Shown in pieces: positions 35,234 to 43,812 of a DNA stretch of 64,000 nucleotides. The notes under the pieces are model-generated. The model searched no databases. It was not told the origin of the DNA and was given only the letters and a program-made list of their open reading frames with translations. A program made the position numbers and the translations under genes. The stretch lies in the NCBI RefSeq assembly GCF_013823385.1, contig NZ_PNMA01000007.1, positions 1 to 64,000 of the forward strand, read 5' to 3'. This DNA comes from Hyphomonas sp. GTDB lineage: Bacteria; Pseudomonadota; Alphaproteobacteria; Caulobacterales; Hyphomonadaceae. The stretch's first letter is position 1. Every line of letters begins with the position of its first letter.

Positions 35234-36016
35234 TCATTGCCGCCGCAGAGTGAGCTGCCGGAACTCGGCGTCCCGCAGTTCCATCTCACCGTTCGCATCG
35301 AAAATGATCATCGAGACCCTGCTGATGGCATCCAGAAACGCCGCTTCCTGCGTCATCAGATCCGGCTCGCAGGTCATCTCTGTGTGGAAAACATCGCCAA
35401 TCACCAGCCCCTCGCCGGAGATGGTGTAGTCGCCGCCATAGCCGTTGCACCCCGCCTTGCCGCTGACGCGGCCGGCTGAGGGCACGAACTGGCCGGGATT
35501 GGCCGGGGCCGGCGCCGCTTCGGCTTCAAATGTCACCGTCAGCTCAGAACCCGCCACCACCGGGGCCCCGTTCACTTCGGTCACGGTCCAGGCGCCTTTC
35601 AGCAGGTCATTGGTATCCCCGCCGCATCCCTGCACGCGCGCGTCTTCCATCTGCACGGTGACCGTCTGTGGATAGGGCATCCCGCTCATGTCATCGGCGC
35701 ACACCTTGTCCAGCACCGTCACGCTCAGTACGCCATCGGCAGTCGCATAGCGCCTGCCGCCGTCGATGGTCTCCGCCTGCGGCTGGGGCGCCTCATACCG
35801 GCCTTCGCCATAGGCATAGATGTAGGTCAACGTGGCGCCGTCCAGTGTCACCGTCCAGCCCGGCTCATTGCCCCGCGCGGTCCACAGAGCCGGTTCAGCC
35901 GCAGGCTCTGCGGGCGCCTCGGCCTCCGCCGGTGTCTGCGGGGCCGGGGGCTCGCCGGAACACGCCATCAGCCCCAGGGGCGCCACCGCCATCATCAGCA
36001 TATGGGAAAGTTTCAT
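35234..36016 (-). CDS. META-domain lipoprotein
   Basis: A 260-residue lipoprotein. The lipobox LMACSG (Cys at about residue 19) predicts lipid anchoring, followed by a Pro/Ala/Glu-rich linker. The first domain (WTARGNEPGWTVTLDG to QGCGGD) resembles COG3650-type proteins; the second (LLKGAWTVTEVNGAPV, SGKAGCNGYGGDY, EMTCEPDLMTQEAAFL) is a META/HslJ domain linked to stress tolerance in other bacteria. AGGAGGCAC lies before the ATG at 36016. It is the last chromosomal gene before the island; its start is 142 bases from the island edge. Confidence 0.85.
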   Translation of the reverse strand: MKLSHMLMMAVAPLGLMACSGEPPAPQTPAEAEAPAEPAAEPALWTARGNEPGWTVTLDGATLTYIYAYGEGRYEAPQPQAETIDGGRRYATADGVLSVTVLDKVCADDMSGMPYPQTVTVQMEDARVQGCGGDTNDLLKGAWTVTEVNGAPVVAGSELTVTFEAEAAPAPANPGQFVPSAGRVSGKAGCNGYGGDYTISGEGLVIGDVFHTEMTCEPDLMTQEAAFLDAISRVSMIIFDANGEMELRDAEFRQLTLRRQ

Positions 36017-36157
36017 CACAGTGCCTCCTCGTGCGGGCCAATGGGCCGTGCCCTGCCTTATAACGCCAACGCCCCGATAATCCGGCCAAATCGGATCAAA
36101 AGAAAGGCAACGCCCCTGCGCACAGTGGCGGCAGGCCAGAACCCGGCGGGGGAAGGA

Positions 36158-36168
36158 AAATGGTGGGC
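36158..36168. other. Left attachment site (attL core)
   Basis: The sequence AAATGGTGGGC recurs exactly at 62711-62721. Eight of its bases duplicate the tRNA-Val CCA end. The chromosome to its left (lipoprotein gene side) would have followed the tRNA before insertion. Confidence 0.75.
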
Positions 36169-36267
36169 CCCGAAGGGGACCCTCTGAACCCGATTCTGGA
36201 CGTTCTGGCTGAGTGGAACGAGTATCTTGAGACGACAATACCCGACTTTCGGGGGCCGTCACCATGA
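36160..36267 (+). other. Latent 3' exon of the recombinase gene (circular form only)
   Basis: An open frame of 35 codons begins at the ATG in the left attachment repeat and ends in a TGA that overlaps the mobC start codon (ATGA). The recombinase frame at the other end passes through the same repeat in the same register. On circularisation the recombinase would therefore lose its tRNA-encoded end (after KEMVG) and gain about 32 residues including PLNPILDVLAEWNEYLETT, which looks like an ordinary amphipathic helix. This is deduced from frame and repeat; no transcript evidence is available. Confidence 0.7.
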
Positions 36268-36671
36268 GTTTGGACGGCTCCGCAACACCTTCAGTTTCTC
36301 GCGATAAAAAGACAGCGGCGAGGCCCCATCCGTTCTCGATTCGGCTCTCGCCTAGCGAGCGGGCGCAGCTTGAGGCGGAAGCTCAAGGAATGCCGCTCGG
36401 CGCATACATCAAGCGAAAGGCCTTGTCCGGCCCTGCCCTCCGGCAGCGAGCATCCGTCGCCGATAGAGAAGCATTGGCCCAAATCCTCGCCCTGCTTGGT
36501 CAATCCCGAATTTCCAACAATCTCAACCAGCTTGCCCATGCAGCCAACCTAGGAATTCTTGAGCAGACAACTGAAGAGCAGGCTGAACTTGCGTTTTGCC
36601 TCGCGAGCATCGCGCAGATGCGCGGCCTTTTGATCCAATCGCTCGGCCTCAAAGACGGGGGCACGCGATGA
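36264..36671 (+). CDS. mobC: MobC-like relaxosome accessory protein
   Basis: A 135-residue protein. The ribbon-helix-helix-like N-terminal part (FSIRLSPSERAQLEAEAQGMPLGAYIKRKAL) and the later SRISNNLNQLAHAANLG segment are typical of MobC plasmid mobilization proteins, which open oriT DNA for the relaxase. It is the first gene of a run of five with overlapping ends. Its ATG overlaps a TGA of the frame that would belong to the recombinase in the circular element. No separate ribosome binding site is strong, consistent with coupling to an upstream gene. Confidence 0.85.
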   Translation: MSLDGSATPSVSRDKKTAARPHPFSIRLSPSERAQLEAEAQGMPLGAYIKRKALSGPALRQRASVADREALAQILALLGQSRISNNLNQLAHAANLGILEQTTEEQAELAFCLASIAQMRGLLIQSLGLKDGGTR

Positions 36672-37942
36672 TCATCAAGGCTTCCCAACGCGGCAGCGGC
36701 GTGAACCTTGCCGCGCACCTCACCCGCACGGATGAGAACGAGCATGTCCACATCGCCGAGCTCAGAGGCTTTGTCGGCGAAAACCTGCACGACGCGTTCA
36801 AGGAAGTGGATGCGATCCGGCGCGGCACGAAGTGCCAACAGTATCTTTTTTCCGTCAGTCTATCGCCGCCGTCCTCGGCCAACCTCTCGGTCGAGGACTT
36901 CATGGCTGCGATTGATCGGGTCGAAGAAATCACGGGGCTGAATGGCCAGCCCCGAACTGTTGTCTTCCACGAAAAAGAAGGCAGACGGCATGCGCATGCC
37001 GTGTGGTCGCGCATTGACGCGTCAACGATGACGGCGAAGCCACTCCCCTTCTTTAAGAACAAAATGATGGAGGTTTCGCGAGAGCAGTATCTCCAGCATG
37101 GCTACCCGATGCCGCGAGGGATGACGAAAGCCTCCGAGCGCGATCCTACAAACTTTTCACTGGCCGAGTATCAGCGCGCAAAGCGCAGAGGTGAAGACCC
37201 GCGCGCGATCAAGATGGCTGTGCAGGATGCCTGGGCGATATCGGATGGGCGCAAGGCTTTCGAGAACGCGCTGGAAGCGCGAGGCATTGCACTGGCTAAA
37301 GGAGACAAGCGCGCGCTGGTGATCATCGATCACAACGGCGAAGTTCACGCGCTGTCTCGTACCCTGGACCTCAAAACCAAAGATTTGCGCGCCAAGCTTG
37401 GCGAGCCTACGGATTTAAAGTCTGTGGCAGAGGCGCAAAAGCAGATCGCCGAGCGTATGACGCCGGCCATCCGCCGCCATATCGAAGAATCGCGCACCGC
37501 GTTCCAAAAACGATCGGCTAAGCTCGCCCACTACAAGATGGAGATGACGCATCTTCATCGCAAAGAACGCACCGCACTCGACACGCGCCTCAATGATGAG
37601 TGGACGCGGGAAACGCTCGAACGCCAAGCGCGCCTTCCGCGCGGCCTCAAAGGCCTTTGGAGTTTCTTCACGGGCAAGACGGGCGAGATCAAACGGCAGA
37701 ACCAAGCTGAGGCACTTGCCACACAGCAGCGACACGCACTGGAACGCCATCAACTGATCGAGCGCCAGTTAGGCGAGCGACGCATCCTACAAGCCAAGTT
37801 TCAAGATCATCGCAAGATGCAGACCTCGCAGCTCAAAGAGCTTCGCCGCGACATTGGCCGCTACTTCAAACTCGCCCGCCAACCTGATCCGCCGCAAACG
37901 CAGGCGAGGTCGAATAGCCTTTCCCTCAAGCTTGACCAGTAA
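36668..37942 (+). CDS. MobP-type relaxase (relaxase/mobilization nuclease)
   Basis: A 424-residue relaxase that would nick one strand at oriT and lead it into a recipient. The three-His metal motif is in FHEKEGRRHAHAVWSRID (about 104-121), and the N-terminal SQRGSGVNLAAHLTRTDENEHV matches the broad alphaproteobacterial family. No tyrosine is seen in the first 60 residues, where motif I usually provides it, so the nucleophile is not obvious. The C-terminal 150 residues are helical and basic. The ATG at 36668 overlaps the mobC stop (ATGA). Confidence 0.85.
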   Translation: MIIKASQRGSGVNLAAHLTRTDENEHVHIAELRGFVGENLHDAFKEVDAIRRGTKCQQYLFSVSLSPPSSANLSVEDFMAAIDRVEEITGLNGQPRTVVFHEKEGRRHAHAVWSRIDASTMTAKPLPFFKNKMMEVSREQYLQHGYPMPRGMTKASERDPTNFSLAEYQRAKRRGEDPRAIKMAVQDAWAISDGRKAFENALEARGIALAKGDKRALVIIDHNGEVHALSRTLDLKTKDLRAKLGEPTDLKSVAEAQKQIAERMTPAIRRHIEESRTAFQKRSAKLAHYKMEMTHLHRKERTALDTRLNDEWTRETLERQARLPRGLKGLWSFFTGKTGEIKRQNQAEALATQQRHALERHQLIERQLGERRILQAKFQDHRKMQTSQLKELRRDIGRYFKLARQPDPPQTQARSNSLSLKLDQ

Positions 37943-37960
37943 GTAGCAACGGAGACTGAC

Positions 37961-38452
37961 ATGCAACAGCAACAACAAAACGGCGAGGGAGCATTCGTCC
38001 TCGCGATCGTAGCGTTTATCGGCGTCGTGATAGTTTCGATTTTCATGATTATTGCCGCTTTAGCGGCATTTATGGCGCTCATCCTCACCATCATGTGCAT
38101 CATCGCATGGAATGAGCCGCTCACGATTGGCAGCATGACCATCACGCCTGAAGAAGCACGAGCCTTTATCGCACGCGGGATTCTAGGTGCTATTCTGGCC
38201 CCCACCTTTACCTACTTTTGCCTCCTGCTTTTCCAATCTGATACCCAAGTGGATTACTGGGGCTACGTCGTTCTCGGCGGATATGTGATGGGCTCGCTCG
38301 TGGTGGAGTGCGTCATCCAGGAAGCCAGAGAAAAAGCGCAAGCCGAAGCCCAACAAGTTCTACCGCCATTGATGCAGCCTCCTGCGACGCGCCAAGAGCC
38401 GCCTCGCCGCCCCTTCGAATATGCAAGCTGGGATGATGAGGACGAGAGATGA
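37961..38452 (+). CDS. Small membrane protein of the mobilization operon
   Basis: A 163-residue protein with three hydrophobic spans (about 11-50, likely two, and 72-92) plus a further short span near 100-118, and a cytoplasmic C-terminal tail rich in Pro, Gln and acidic residues. No family is recognised. It starts 18 bases after the relaxase gene and overlaps the next gene by four bases (ATGA). Since the coupling-protein-like ATPase in this operon has no membrane segment, this protein may serve as its membrane anchor. Confidence 0.7.
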   Translation: MQQQQQNGEGAFVLAIVAFIGVVIVSIFMIIAALAAFMALILTIMCIIAWNEPLTIGSMTITPEEARAFIARGILGAILAPTFTYFCLLLFQSDTQVDYWGYVVLGGYVMGSLVVECVIQEAREKAQAEAQQVLPPLMQPPATRQEPPRRPFEYASWDDEDER

Positions 38453-38676
38453 TCGGCAAGCTTATTCAACTCCACCAGTTCTTTTGGATGTGGGAATCCC
38501 AACACCAGCAGCGGCTGTCTTGGCAGGACGCGGCGGAGGCCCGCATGGCGAGGATGCGGGCCGAAGCGCAAGCGGCGGCGCAGCTCCACGCGATGTTGAT
38601 CGCCAACCCCAGCGGCCAGCTCGGACGATCGATGCTCAATGATCGCCGCTCGTTGGAAGACGGAGGCTTCGTGTGA
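38449..38676 (+). CDS. Small Gln/Ala-rich protein of the mobilization operon
   Basis: A 75-residue protein, mostly a single charged helix (QDAAEARMARMRAEAQAAAQ), with aromatic residues at the start (FFWMWES). It overlaps the upstream gene (ATGA) and the downstream ATPase gene (GTGA) by four bases each, which makes translation in the operon very likely. No family is recognised; a bridging or DNA-contact role in the relaxosome is a guess. Confidence 0.65.
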   Translation: MIGKLIQLHQFFWMWESQHQQRLSWQDAAEARMARMRAEAQAAAQLHAMLIANPSGQLGRSMLNDRRSLEDGGFV

Positions 38677-40190
38677 ACATCCCGAGCAACTCCATACGAG
38701 CCGTGCGGCGCGGACTGGAGTTCGGCTTTTTCGAGGGCGAGCCTGTCATTTACGACGGCGTCGAACCTGTCGCGATCGATGCGCAAATGGGCAAAGGCAA
38801 GTTCACACGCTTTTTAGGCGTGAACGCAGTCTCTCCCCGCACAGCGCACTTTTCTAAGATCATCACCGATCCAAAGAATGGCGAAGTTGCCTGGGCAACA
38901 TGGAAGACGTTGGAGCGGCAGGGCTATACGGTTCTGTTTATCAACACGGGTGACCTCTACGGATACCCAAGCCAGCGATACAATCCTTGCACCCGCGTTC
39001 TTGAAATCGCGGCTAATCCAGCTCTGTGGAAACTGCTGGGCGAAGCCGCCTACGACGCGGCCAGCTTTCTGATCCCGATCGATCCTGAACCTCGGACGCG
39101 CTGGATCGGTCAGGGCGTTCGCACAATGGTGGCCACATACTATGCGATCTCGGCGCGGCTGAAGCATCCGCGTTGGTCCTGCACACCTGGCGGCGCATGG
39201 GACTTCTTCGGTCGAAGCCGCGAAGACATAGCGCAAAGCATGTTGCTATGGGCCTCCGACGAACGGCTCGAAGAGCAAGCCGGTATCTGCGAGCAGATTG
39301 CGAGTTGGACAAGCTCGCCCGATCAATGGAACGCCTATGCGTCCGTGATCGTGGAGCGTTTGCAGATTTTCCAAAAAGGAACGGCAGCGCGATACGCGAC
39401 CGAGGCCAACAGCTTTGACCCCGCTGACATGAAGAAGGAGCGCACGGCGCTCTTCATCATGGGCTCGGCGCGAAGTGAAGCGAGCCGGAACTTCGTCGGC
39501 ATGATGGCGGCGGCCACGATCGAGCGGTTCGTCGATGGATATGGCGATCTTCGCGCGTTGGTCGTCGGTGAAGAATGGGGCCAGCTCTATGTCTCGAACT
39601 TCTACGAGATTCTGACGCTGTTTCGAGATGGCGGGATCAATTTCCTGGGCGTGTTCCAAAATGCCGGTGCACAGATCAAGGCCAAGTATGGCGAGGAAGT
39701 TTTACGCCTTTGGAAGAAGGCCGTCGCCCTGACGCTCTATCGCGGCCTACCCGATGAGCAAACGGCGCGAGAGATCGAGTACTTGTCAGGAAAAACCAGC
39801 GTTATGGTGCGCGGTTTTTCCGTGAACAACAATCAGGTCAACGGATCAGGCGATAGTCTCATCGAGCAAGCACGACCTTTGATCCAGGTTGAAGACCTTC
39901 GCGAAATGACTGGCGGCGTGCGCGCGCTTTTGCACATTCGCGATCGCGGCTTCTTCAATGTCGATGCTCCCAACTATTGGGAGCGACCTGAAGTCAGCGG
40001 CTACTTGCGTGATCTTAGGCAAAAGCCCGATCGGTACGCGCACTTGATGCGACGACCGGCCCTGCCCCCACGCCTGAACCCATGTCAGGCTCCCACGGAT
40101 TTCGGAGCGGGGCCTGATGATGAAATTGAAGCGATGTTGGCACGCTTACGTGGATCATCCACCCGGACCATGAACGTTGATCCACCGTAA
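38673..40190 (+). CDS. VirD4/TraG-like coupling ATPase
   Basis: A 505-residue P-loop protein of the type IV coupling class, which would hand relaxase-bound DNA to a secretion channel. A degenerate Walker A lies at about 37-46 (AQMGKGKFTR); a Walker B-like ALVVGEEWGQLY occurs at about 291; the FQNAGAQIKAKYG segment resembles the Gln motif of the family. The protein lacks transmembrane spans, unlike classic VirD4. The GTG start overlaps the preceding stop. No VirB genes are present in the island, so it needs a helper channel. Confidence 0.75.
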   Translation: MNIPSNSIRAVRRGLEFGFFEGEPVIYDGVEPVAIDAQMGKGKFTRFLGVNAVSPRTAHFSKIITDPKNGEVAWATWKTLERQGYTVLFINTGDLYGYPSQRYNPCTRVLEIAANPALWKLLGEAAYDAASFLIPIDPEPRTRWIGQGVRTMVATYYAISARLKHPRWSCTPGGAWDFFGRSREDIAQSMLLWASDERLEEQAGICEQIASWTSSPDQWNAYASVIVERLQIFQKGTAARYATEANSFDPADMKKERTALFIMGSARSEASRNFVGMMAAATIERFVDGYGDLRALVVGEEWGQLYVSNFYEILTLFRDGGINFLGVFQNAGAQIKAKYGEEVLRLWKKAVALTLYRGLPDEQTAREIEYLSGKTSVMVRGFSVNNNQVNGSGDSLIEQARPLIQVEDLREMTGGVRALLHIRDRGFFNVDAPNYWERPEVSGYLRDLRQKPDRYAHLMRRPALPPRLNPCQAPTDFGAGPDDEIEAMLARLRGSSTRTMNVDPP

Positions 40191-40236
40191 GAAATCACCT
40201 TTGTTCGCGCGATCTCTTAGTCTCCGAAGCCGCTTT

Positions 40237-40776
40237 TTACGCTCCCATCCGAATGACCAGCATGAGAGGGCTTAGTTTCTTGTAACGCTCGTCCACATCG
40301 CAAAGTAAAGGCAGGACATCAAGCTTTGTGAAAACTACAAAATACGCGACATAGGTTCCCACTCCGACAAATATTAGCGCGTTGCTAATTGCGCTCCATG
40401 GATACGGGTCGCCAGGAGGAGCCAACTCATTGAGAGTGGTTTGGACGGGCACGATACCTAAGACCGCTCCGAGAGCCCATAAACCTACCGTCAGCGCAAT
40501 GAGAACCTTTAACGTCGGTATTCCAAATTTCTCAAAGAAAGTCAGTTGGTAATTGGAAAACATATATGTGTCTGCAGATTCAGCCTTGAAAAGCATCTTC
40601 GGGATCATCGGCAATGCTTTGAACTGATCGTCATCCGGTTGCGGCGTAAACCGTAGCCTCCGAATATCCGCGACAATCCCCTTGGGCAACAGCCAGAACG
40701 AGACGAAGCTTAAGAATCCGTGCGCGACCATTGCCGCAGCCATGGTGGATATAACCGCCTGGACGATTGGGGACAT
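40237..40776 (-). CDS. Membrane protein downstream of the SSS symporter
   Basis: A 179-residue protein with three to four hydrophobic spans (about 8-30, 92-113 and 127-150). No family is recognised. It lies four bases behind the symporter gene on the same strand and may be a small auxiliary subunit. The start at 40776 is chosen because the frame upstream lies within the symporter gene and is unlikely to be translated. It ends about 46 bases from the converging mobilization operon. Confidence 0.6.
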   Translation of the reverse strand: MSPIVQAVISTMAAAMVAHGFLSFVSFWLLPKGIVADIRRLRFTPQPDDDQFKALPMIPKMLFKAESADTYMFSNYQLTFFEKFGIPTLKVLIALTVGLWALGAVLGIVPVQTTLNELAPPGDPYPWSAISNALIFVGVGTYVAYFVVFTKLDVLPLLCDVDERYKKLSPLMLVIRMGA

Positions 40777-40780
40777 GCAA

Positions 40781-42199
40781 CTAACCCCGATGTCGGCGCG
40801 CAATGAGCGCTGCTGATACTGCGGCGACCAAGCAGATTGCAAACCCGATCGCCCCCGCCCACAGCGAGTTCGGCAAGTACGGTAGGGCCGTGTAGGTGCT
40901 CAAGAGAACCACGATCAAACTCACAACAAGCCCGCCAAGGGACACATACTGGTAAAGCTTCGACTTAGCGGTCGCCCTATCGACGAGCGCGATCCCGACC
41001 ATCGGAGCGATCAAAATGAACAGGCTGAAGGCCGACGAAAAAACCGCAAAAAACTGCGTACCCAGAACTAGAAACACGGCCACATAGATTACGAATGAAA
41101 GTAAGCCTACTGCCGCGACGATCGCACGTTGAAGAAGAACGTTGTTGGATGCCGGCACCAAAACATCGGAGGCCGCCTGAGCGAGCGATATGATCGCGGA
41201 ATCGGCCGAGCTGACAAGTGCGGCAAACGCGGCCAGCGATATGATGGCGAACATCACGGAGATGGCGATATGCTGAGGTCCGTTTTTCAGGTCACTCAAG
41301 AGGCCGTCGAGCGTCTCGAAGGAGTTGCCAGTATAGTGAAGTAGAGCGTAACCTGCCACAGCCAGCAATGACCAAAATAGCGCAGTTTGGACGGCGGCGC
41401 GTTTATATCCTCTTACAAAATCCGACCGGCTGACGGCGCTACCTGCTACCTGCCAAAAGCGCAGTTGCGTTGGAATGAAAAACAGGTTCACGATCACAAG
41501 CCAGGTGATCAAGTCTATGCCCATGGGCGTGTATTCGTGAGCAGGAGCGGGCCTAACCTCATGGTAAGGGGAAGTGGACCCGCCGATTATGACGATCACC
41601 ACAACAATACCAACTGATGCAATGATGGCATTTTGAATCCAGTCGTTGCGTACGATGCCCAGCAATCCCCCCATCACAGCGTAGAGAGTCACGGCGGCCA
41701 CGACAAAACCGAGCACTCCGATACCTGCGACGTCGATCTGAGGAAAAAAGACCTTCAGAACCTGCACCCCTACATAGATTTCAATCAGCAGGATGGTGAG
41801 AGAGCCCAAACTGGTAATGATCAACAGCACTGCAGTCGCCGCTCTGCCTTCGAACAAATCGCGCACCATCGTCGTGAAGGAGCTATAACCGGTAAACACG
41901 TTCTCCGGTGCATAGCGCTCAACAAAAATGGCGTTGAGATACATGCCTATCAACACAGCGATCGGCCCCCAGAGAATAATCTGAAGCCCTACATCGGAGC
42001 CTTGCACGAGAAACCATTGCATTCCGCCAGCGATAGAGACGTTTGCCGCTAGGACCGTTCGCGCAACTTGGAATCTATCGAGGCCGGACGACGCCGAATA
42101 CATATCCTCGCGAGTTTTGATCGTATTCGCTTGCAACGAACCGATCACCAAAAATGCTACCAGCGAGACGAGCAGCAAAGCGATTGTAAAGACCAGCAT
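40781..42199 (-). CDS. Sodium:solute symporter (SSS family)
   Basis: A 472-residue inner membrane carrier with about 12-13 spans. The VSIAGGMQWFLVQGSDVGLQ early segment, the MGGLLGIVRNDWIQNAI segment and ALVSSADSAIISLAQ (sodium-site region) are typical of the SSS family, which takes up sugars, amino acids, vitamins and urea-like compounds with sodium. The substrate is not evident. It is in an operon with the upstream permease gene (22 bases) and the downstream small membrane protein gene. Confidence 0.85.
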   Translation of the reverse strand: MLVFTIALLLVSLVAFLVIGSLQANTIKTREDMYSASSGLDRFQVARTVLAANVSIAGGMQWFLVQGSDVGLQIILWGPIAVLIGMYLNAIFVERYAPENVFTGYSSFTTMVRDLFEGRAATAVLLIITSLGSLTILLIEIYVGVQVLKVFFPQIDVAGIGVLGFVVAAVTLYAVMGGLLGIVRNDWIQNAIIASVGIVVVIVIIGGSTSPYHEVRPAPAHEYTPMGIDLITWLVIVNLFFIPTQLRFWQVAGSAVSRSDFVRGYKRAAVQTALFWSLLAVAGYALLHYTGNSFETLDGLLSDLKNGPQHIAISVMFAIISLAAFAALVSSADSAIISLAQAASDVLVPASNNVLLQRAIVAAVGLLSFVIYVAVFLVLGTQFFAVFSSAFSLFILIAPMVGIALVDRATAKSKLYQYVSLGGLVVSLIVVLLSTYTALPYLPNSLWAGAIGFAICLVAAVSAALIARRHRG

Positions 42200-42220
42200 T
42201 TAAATGCCTTTGATAGCGTC

Positions 42221-43522
42221 CTAGAGAAGAGAAGTTCCGGCTGCCGTTGCAAAGCGCATTGTTTGCGCAATCTTGGTAAGGAGGATGTGCAAGATCATCG
42301 CAGACAGGAATCCGATGATTGCCGCTGCTGCAAAGACGCCGCCCAGGTTTGCGAGTACCGAGGCGATGAGGCCTCCCGCTATGGCAGAAAAAATCGCGAG
42401 ATAGTTTAGCGTCGGCACAGGACTGGAGGCATCGAATGCTTCTGATCGGCTTCTCGAAGTCACATAATAGTCCGCGATCATGACACCGGCCACAGGCGGC
42501 ATAAATGTGCCGAGCACATTCAAAAAAGGCACAAACTGATCTTGGATGCCAAGAGAGGCAATTGTGACTCCCGCTATTCCCATGGCAATCACCAGGATAC
42601 CCTTCGGTACGCGCGTTGCTGCGGACAACCCGAGAGCACCTGAGTACAAGTTACTGTCGTTTGTCGTCCACTGCGCGAATAGCAGGACAAAAAAGGCTGC
42701 AAAGCCCATACCAAGGGCGCCCATGACGGCGGGGATGTTCGCCGTCTGCCCAATTGCGGGAACAGCCACTGCAGTCGCCATGACCGCTCCTGCGACCATC
42801 ACAATTAGTCCCGCGCCCACATAGCCGCTGGAAACGGCGATGCCGCCAAGACGTGAACGAGCGTAGCGGGAAATATCGGGCAGAACGATTGCCCCGAATA
42901 TGACGCTTCCGACCACAGCCGTAATGCCGCCGAATAAGTTCATCGATCCGTCCGGCATTGTTTCGCTCTGAATTGGTGCTTGTTCTAGCGCGATGAACAT
43001 GCCGTAGGCGGAGAGAGCAAGTACAAGCGGCACAGCGACCATGCTCAACCGAGACAGCCACTTAAAGCCGCCAAACGCTGTTGCGGTCATAAGGGTGCCG
43101 CTCCAAATCATCGACCAGCGGGGCTCAGACCAAACCTCATCGGGAAAAGCTTCGCGTAAGGTGACGGCAAAGAAGGAAACCTGCCAAGCGAACCAGCCGA
43201 CACCCAAGGTGAGGGCGATGACGACACCTAACAAGGAGGCGCCGTATTTGCCAAAAGTATAGTGAGCAAGCATCGCTGTAGAGACGCCGTGCTTGGCGCC
43301 TAACTGGCCGAGCAGCCCGCCTATAATGGCAATGAGGCTTAAACCTATGACGATAGCGATGAGGGCCTGCGTCAAGCCCAAACTTACCCCGAGCGAACCG
43401 CCGGTGAACAAGGTTGTCACAGCGATGATCCATGCAGCGGACGTGACCGCGACCCAAAGACTTCCGCGGCGTGCTGTTTCGGGCACTGGCGCACGTGCAA
43501 AATCGGTATGTAACGCTGTCAT
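42221..43522 (-). CDS. CodB-like NCS1 nucleobase permease
   Basis: A 433-residue inner membrane transporter with about 12 spans. The early TTLFTGGSLGVSLGLTQAL, the YTFGKYGASLLG and GWFAWQVSFF segments, and QWTTNDSNLYSGALGL all follow the cytosine permease (CodB) branch of the NCS1 family. It probably takes up a nucleobase or a related heterocycle. A G-rich site lies seven bases before the ATG at 43522. No cytosine deaminase is encoded nearby, so the imported compound must be handled elsewhere. First gene of a three-gene transporter operon. Confidence 0.88.
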   Translation of the reverse strand: MTALHTDFARAPVPETARRGSLWVAVTSAAWIIAVTTLFTGGSLGVSLGLTQALIAIVIGLSLIAIIGGLLGQLGAKHGVSTAMLAHYTFGKYGASLLGVVIALTLGVGWFAWQVSFFAVTLREAFPDEVWSEPRWSMIWSGTLMTATAFGGFKWLSRLSMVAVPLVLALSAYGMFIALEQAPIQSETMPDGSMNLFGGITAVVGSVIFGAIVLPDISRYARSRLGGIAVSSGYVGAGLIVMVAGAVMATAVAVPAIGQTANIPAVMGALGMGFAAFFVLLFAQWTTNDSNLYSGALGLSAATRVPKGILVIAMGIAGVTIASLGIQDQFVPFLNVLGTFMPPVAGVMIADYYVTSRSRSEAFDASSPVPTLNYLAIFSAIAGGLIASVLANLGGVFAAAAIIGFLSAMILHILLTKIAQTMRFATAAGTSLL

Positions 43523-43713
43523 GATAAGCCCCCTGTGATTTATGATTGCCTATTTTAACGCGCAACGCAACGACCAGCTTGCGCCCTTTGGATGACTGCG
43601 CCTTTCCAATATCCCAGGACTAAATCCGCTGACCGGCTCGGATCGTAATGCACTGGTGCGTATTCGCCTCTGTCTGACAGGTGAATAGGCCTCTTTGAAC
43701 CAACTTGGCCTCA

Positions 43714-43812
43714 TGCGGAGAATAAACGCCTTATTCTCCGCATTATCTGCGGATAAAAGACTTGCTATTCTCCGCATCTCAGGGCATAATCTCTGCAAGA
43801 GGTGCGGAGAAT
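43714..43812. promoter_or_regulatory. Four-copy operator-like motif upstream of the Fic gene
   Basis: The ten-base motif TGCGGAGAAT occurs four times in 99 bases: plus strand at 43714-43723, minus at 43733-43742, minus at 43767-43776 and plus at 43803-43812. The first two form a palindrome with 12-base perfect arms (TGCGGAGAATAA) and a five-base spacer. The fourth overlaps the Fic start codon. Such placement suggests autorepression by the Fic protein's C-terminal winged-helix or by another regulator. Confidence 0.7.
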
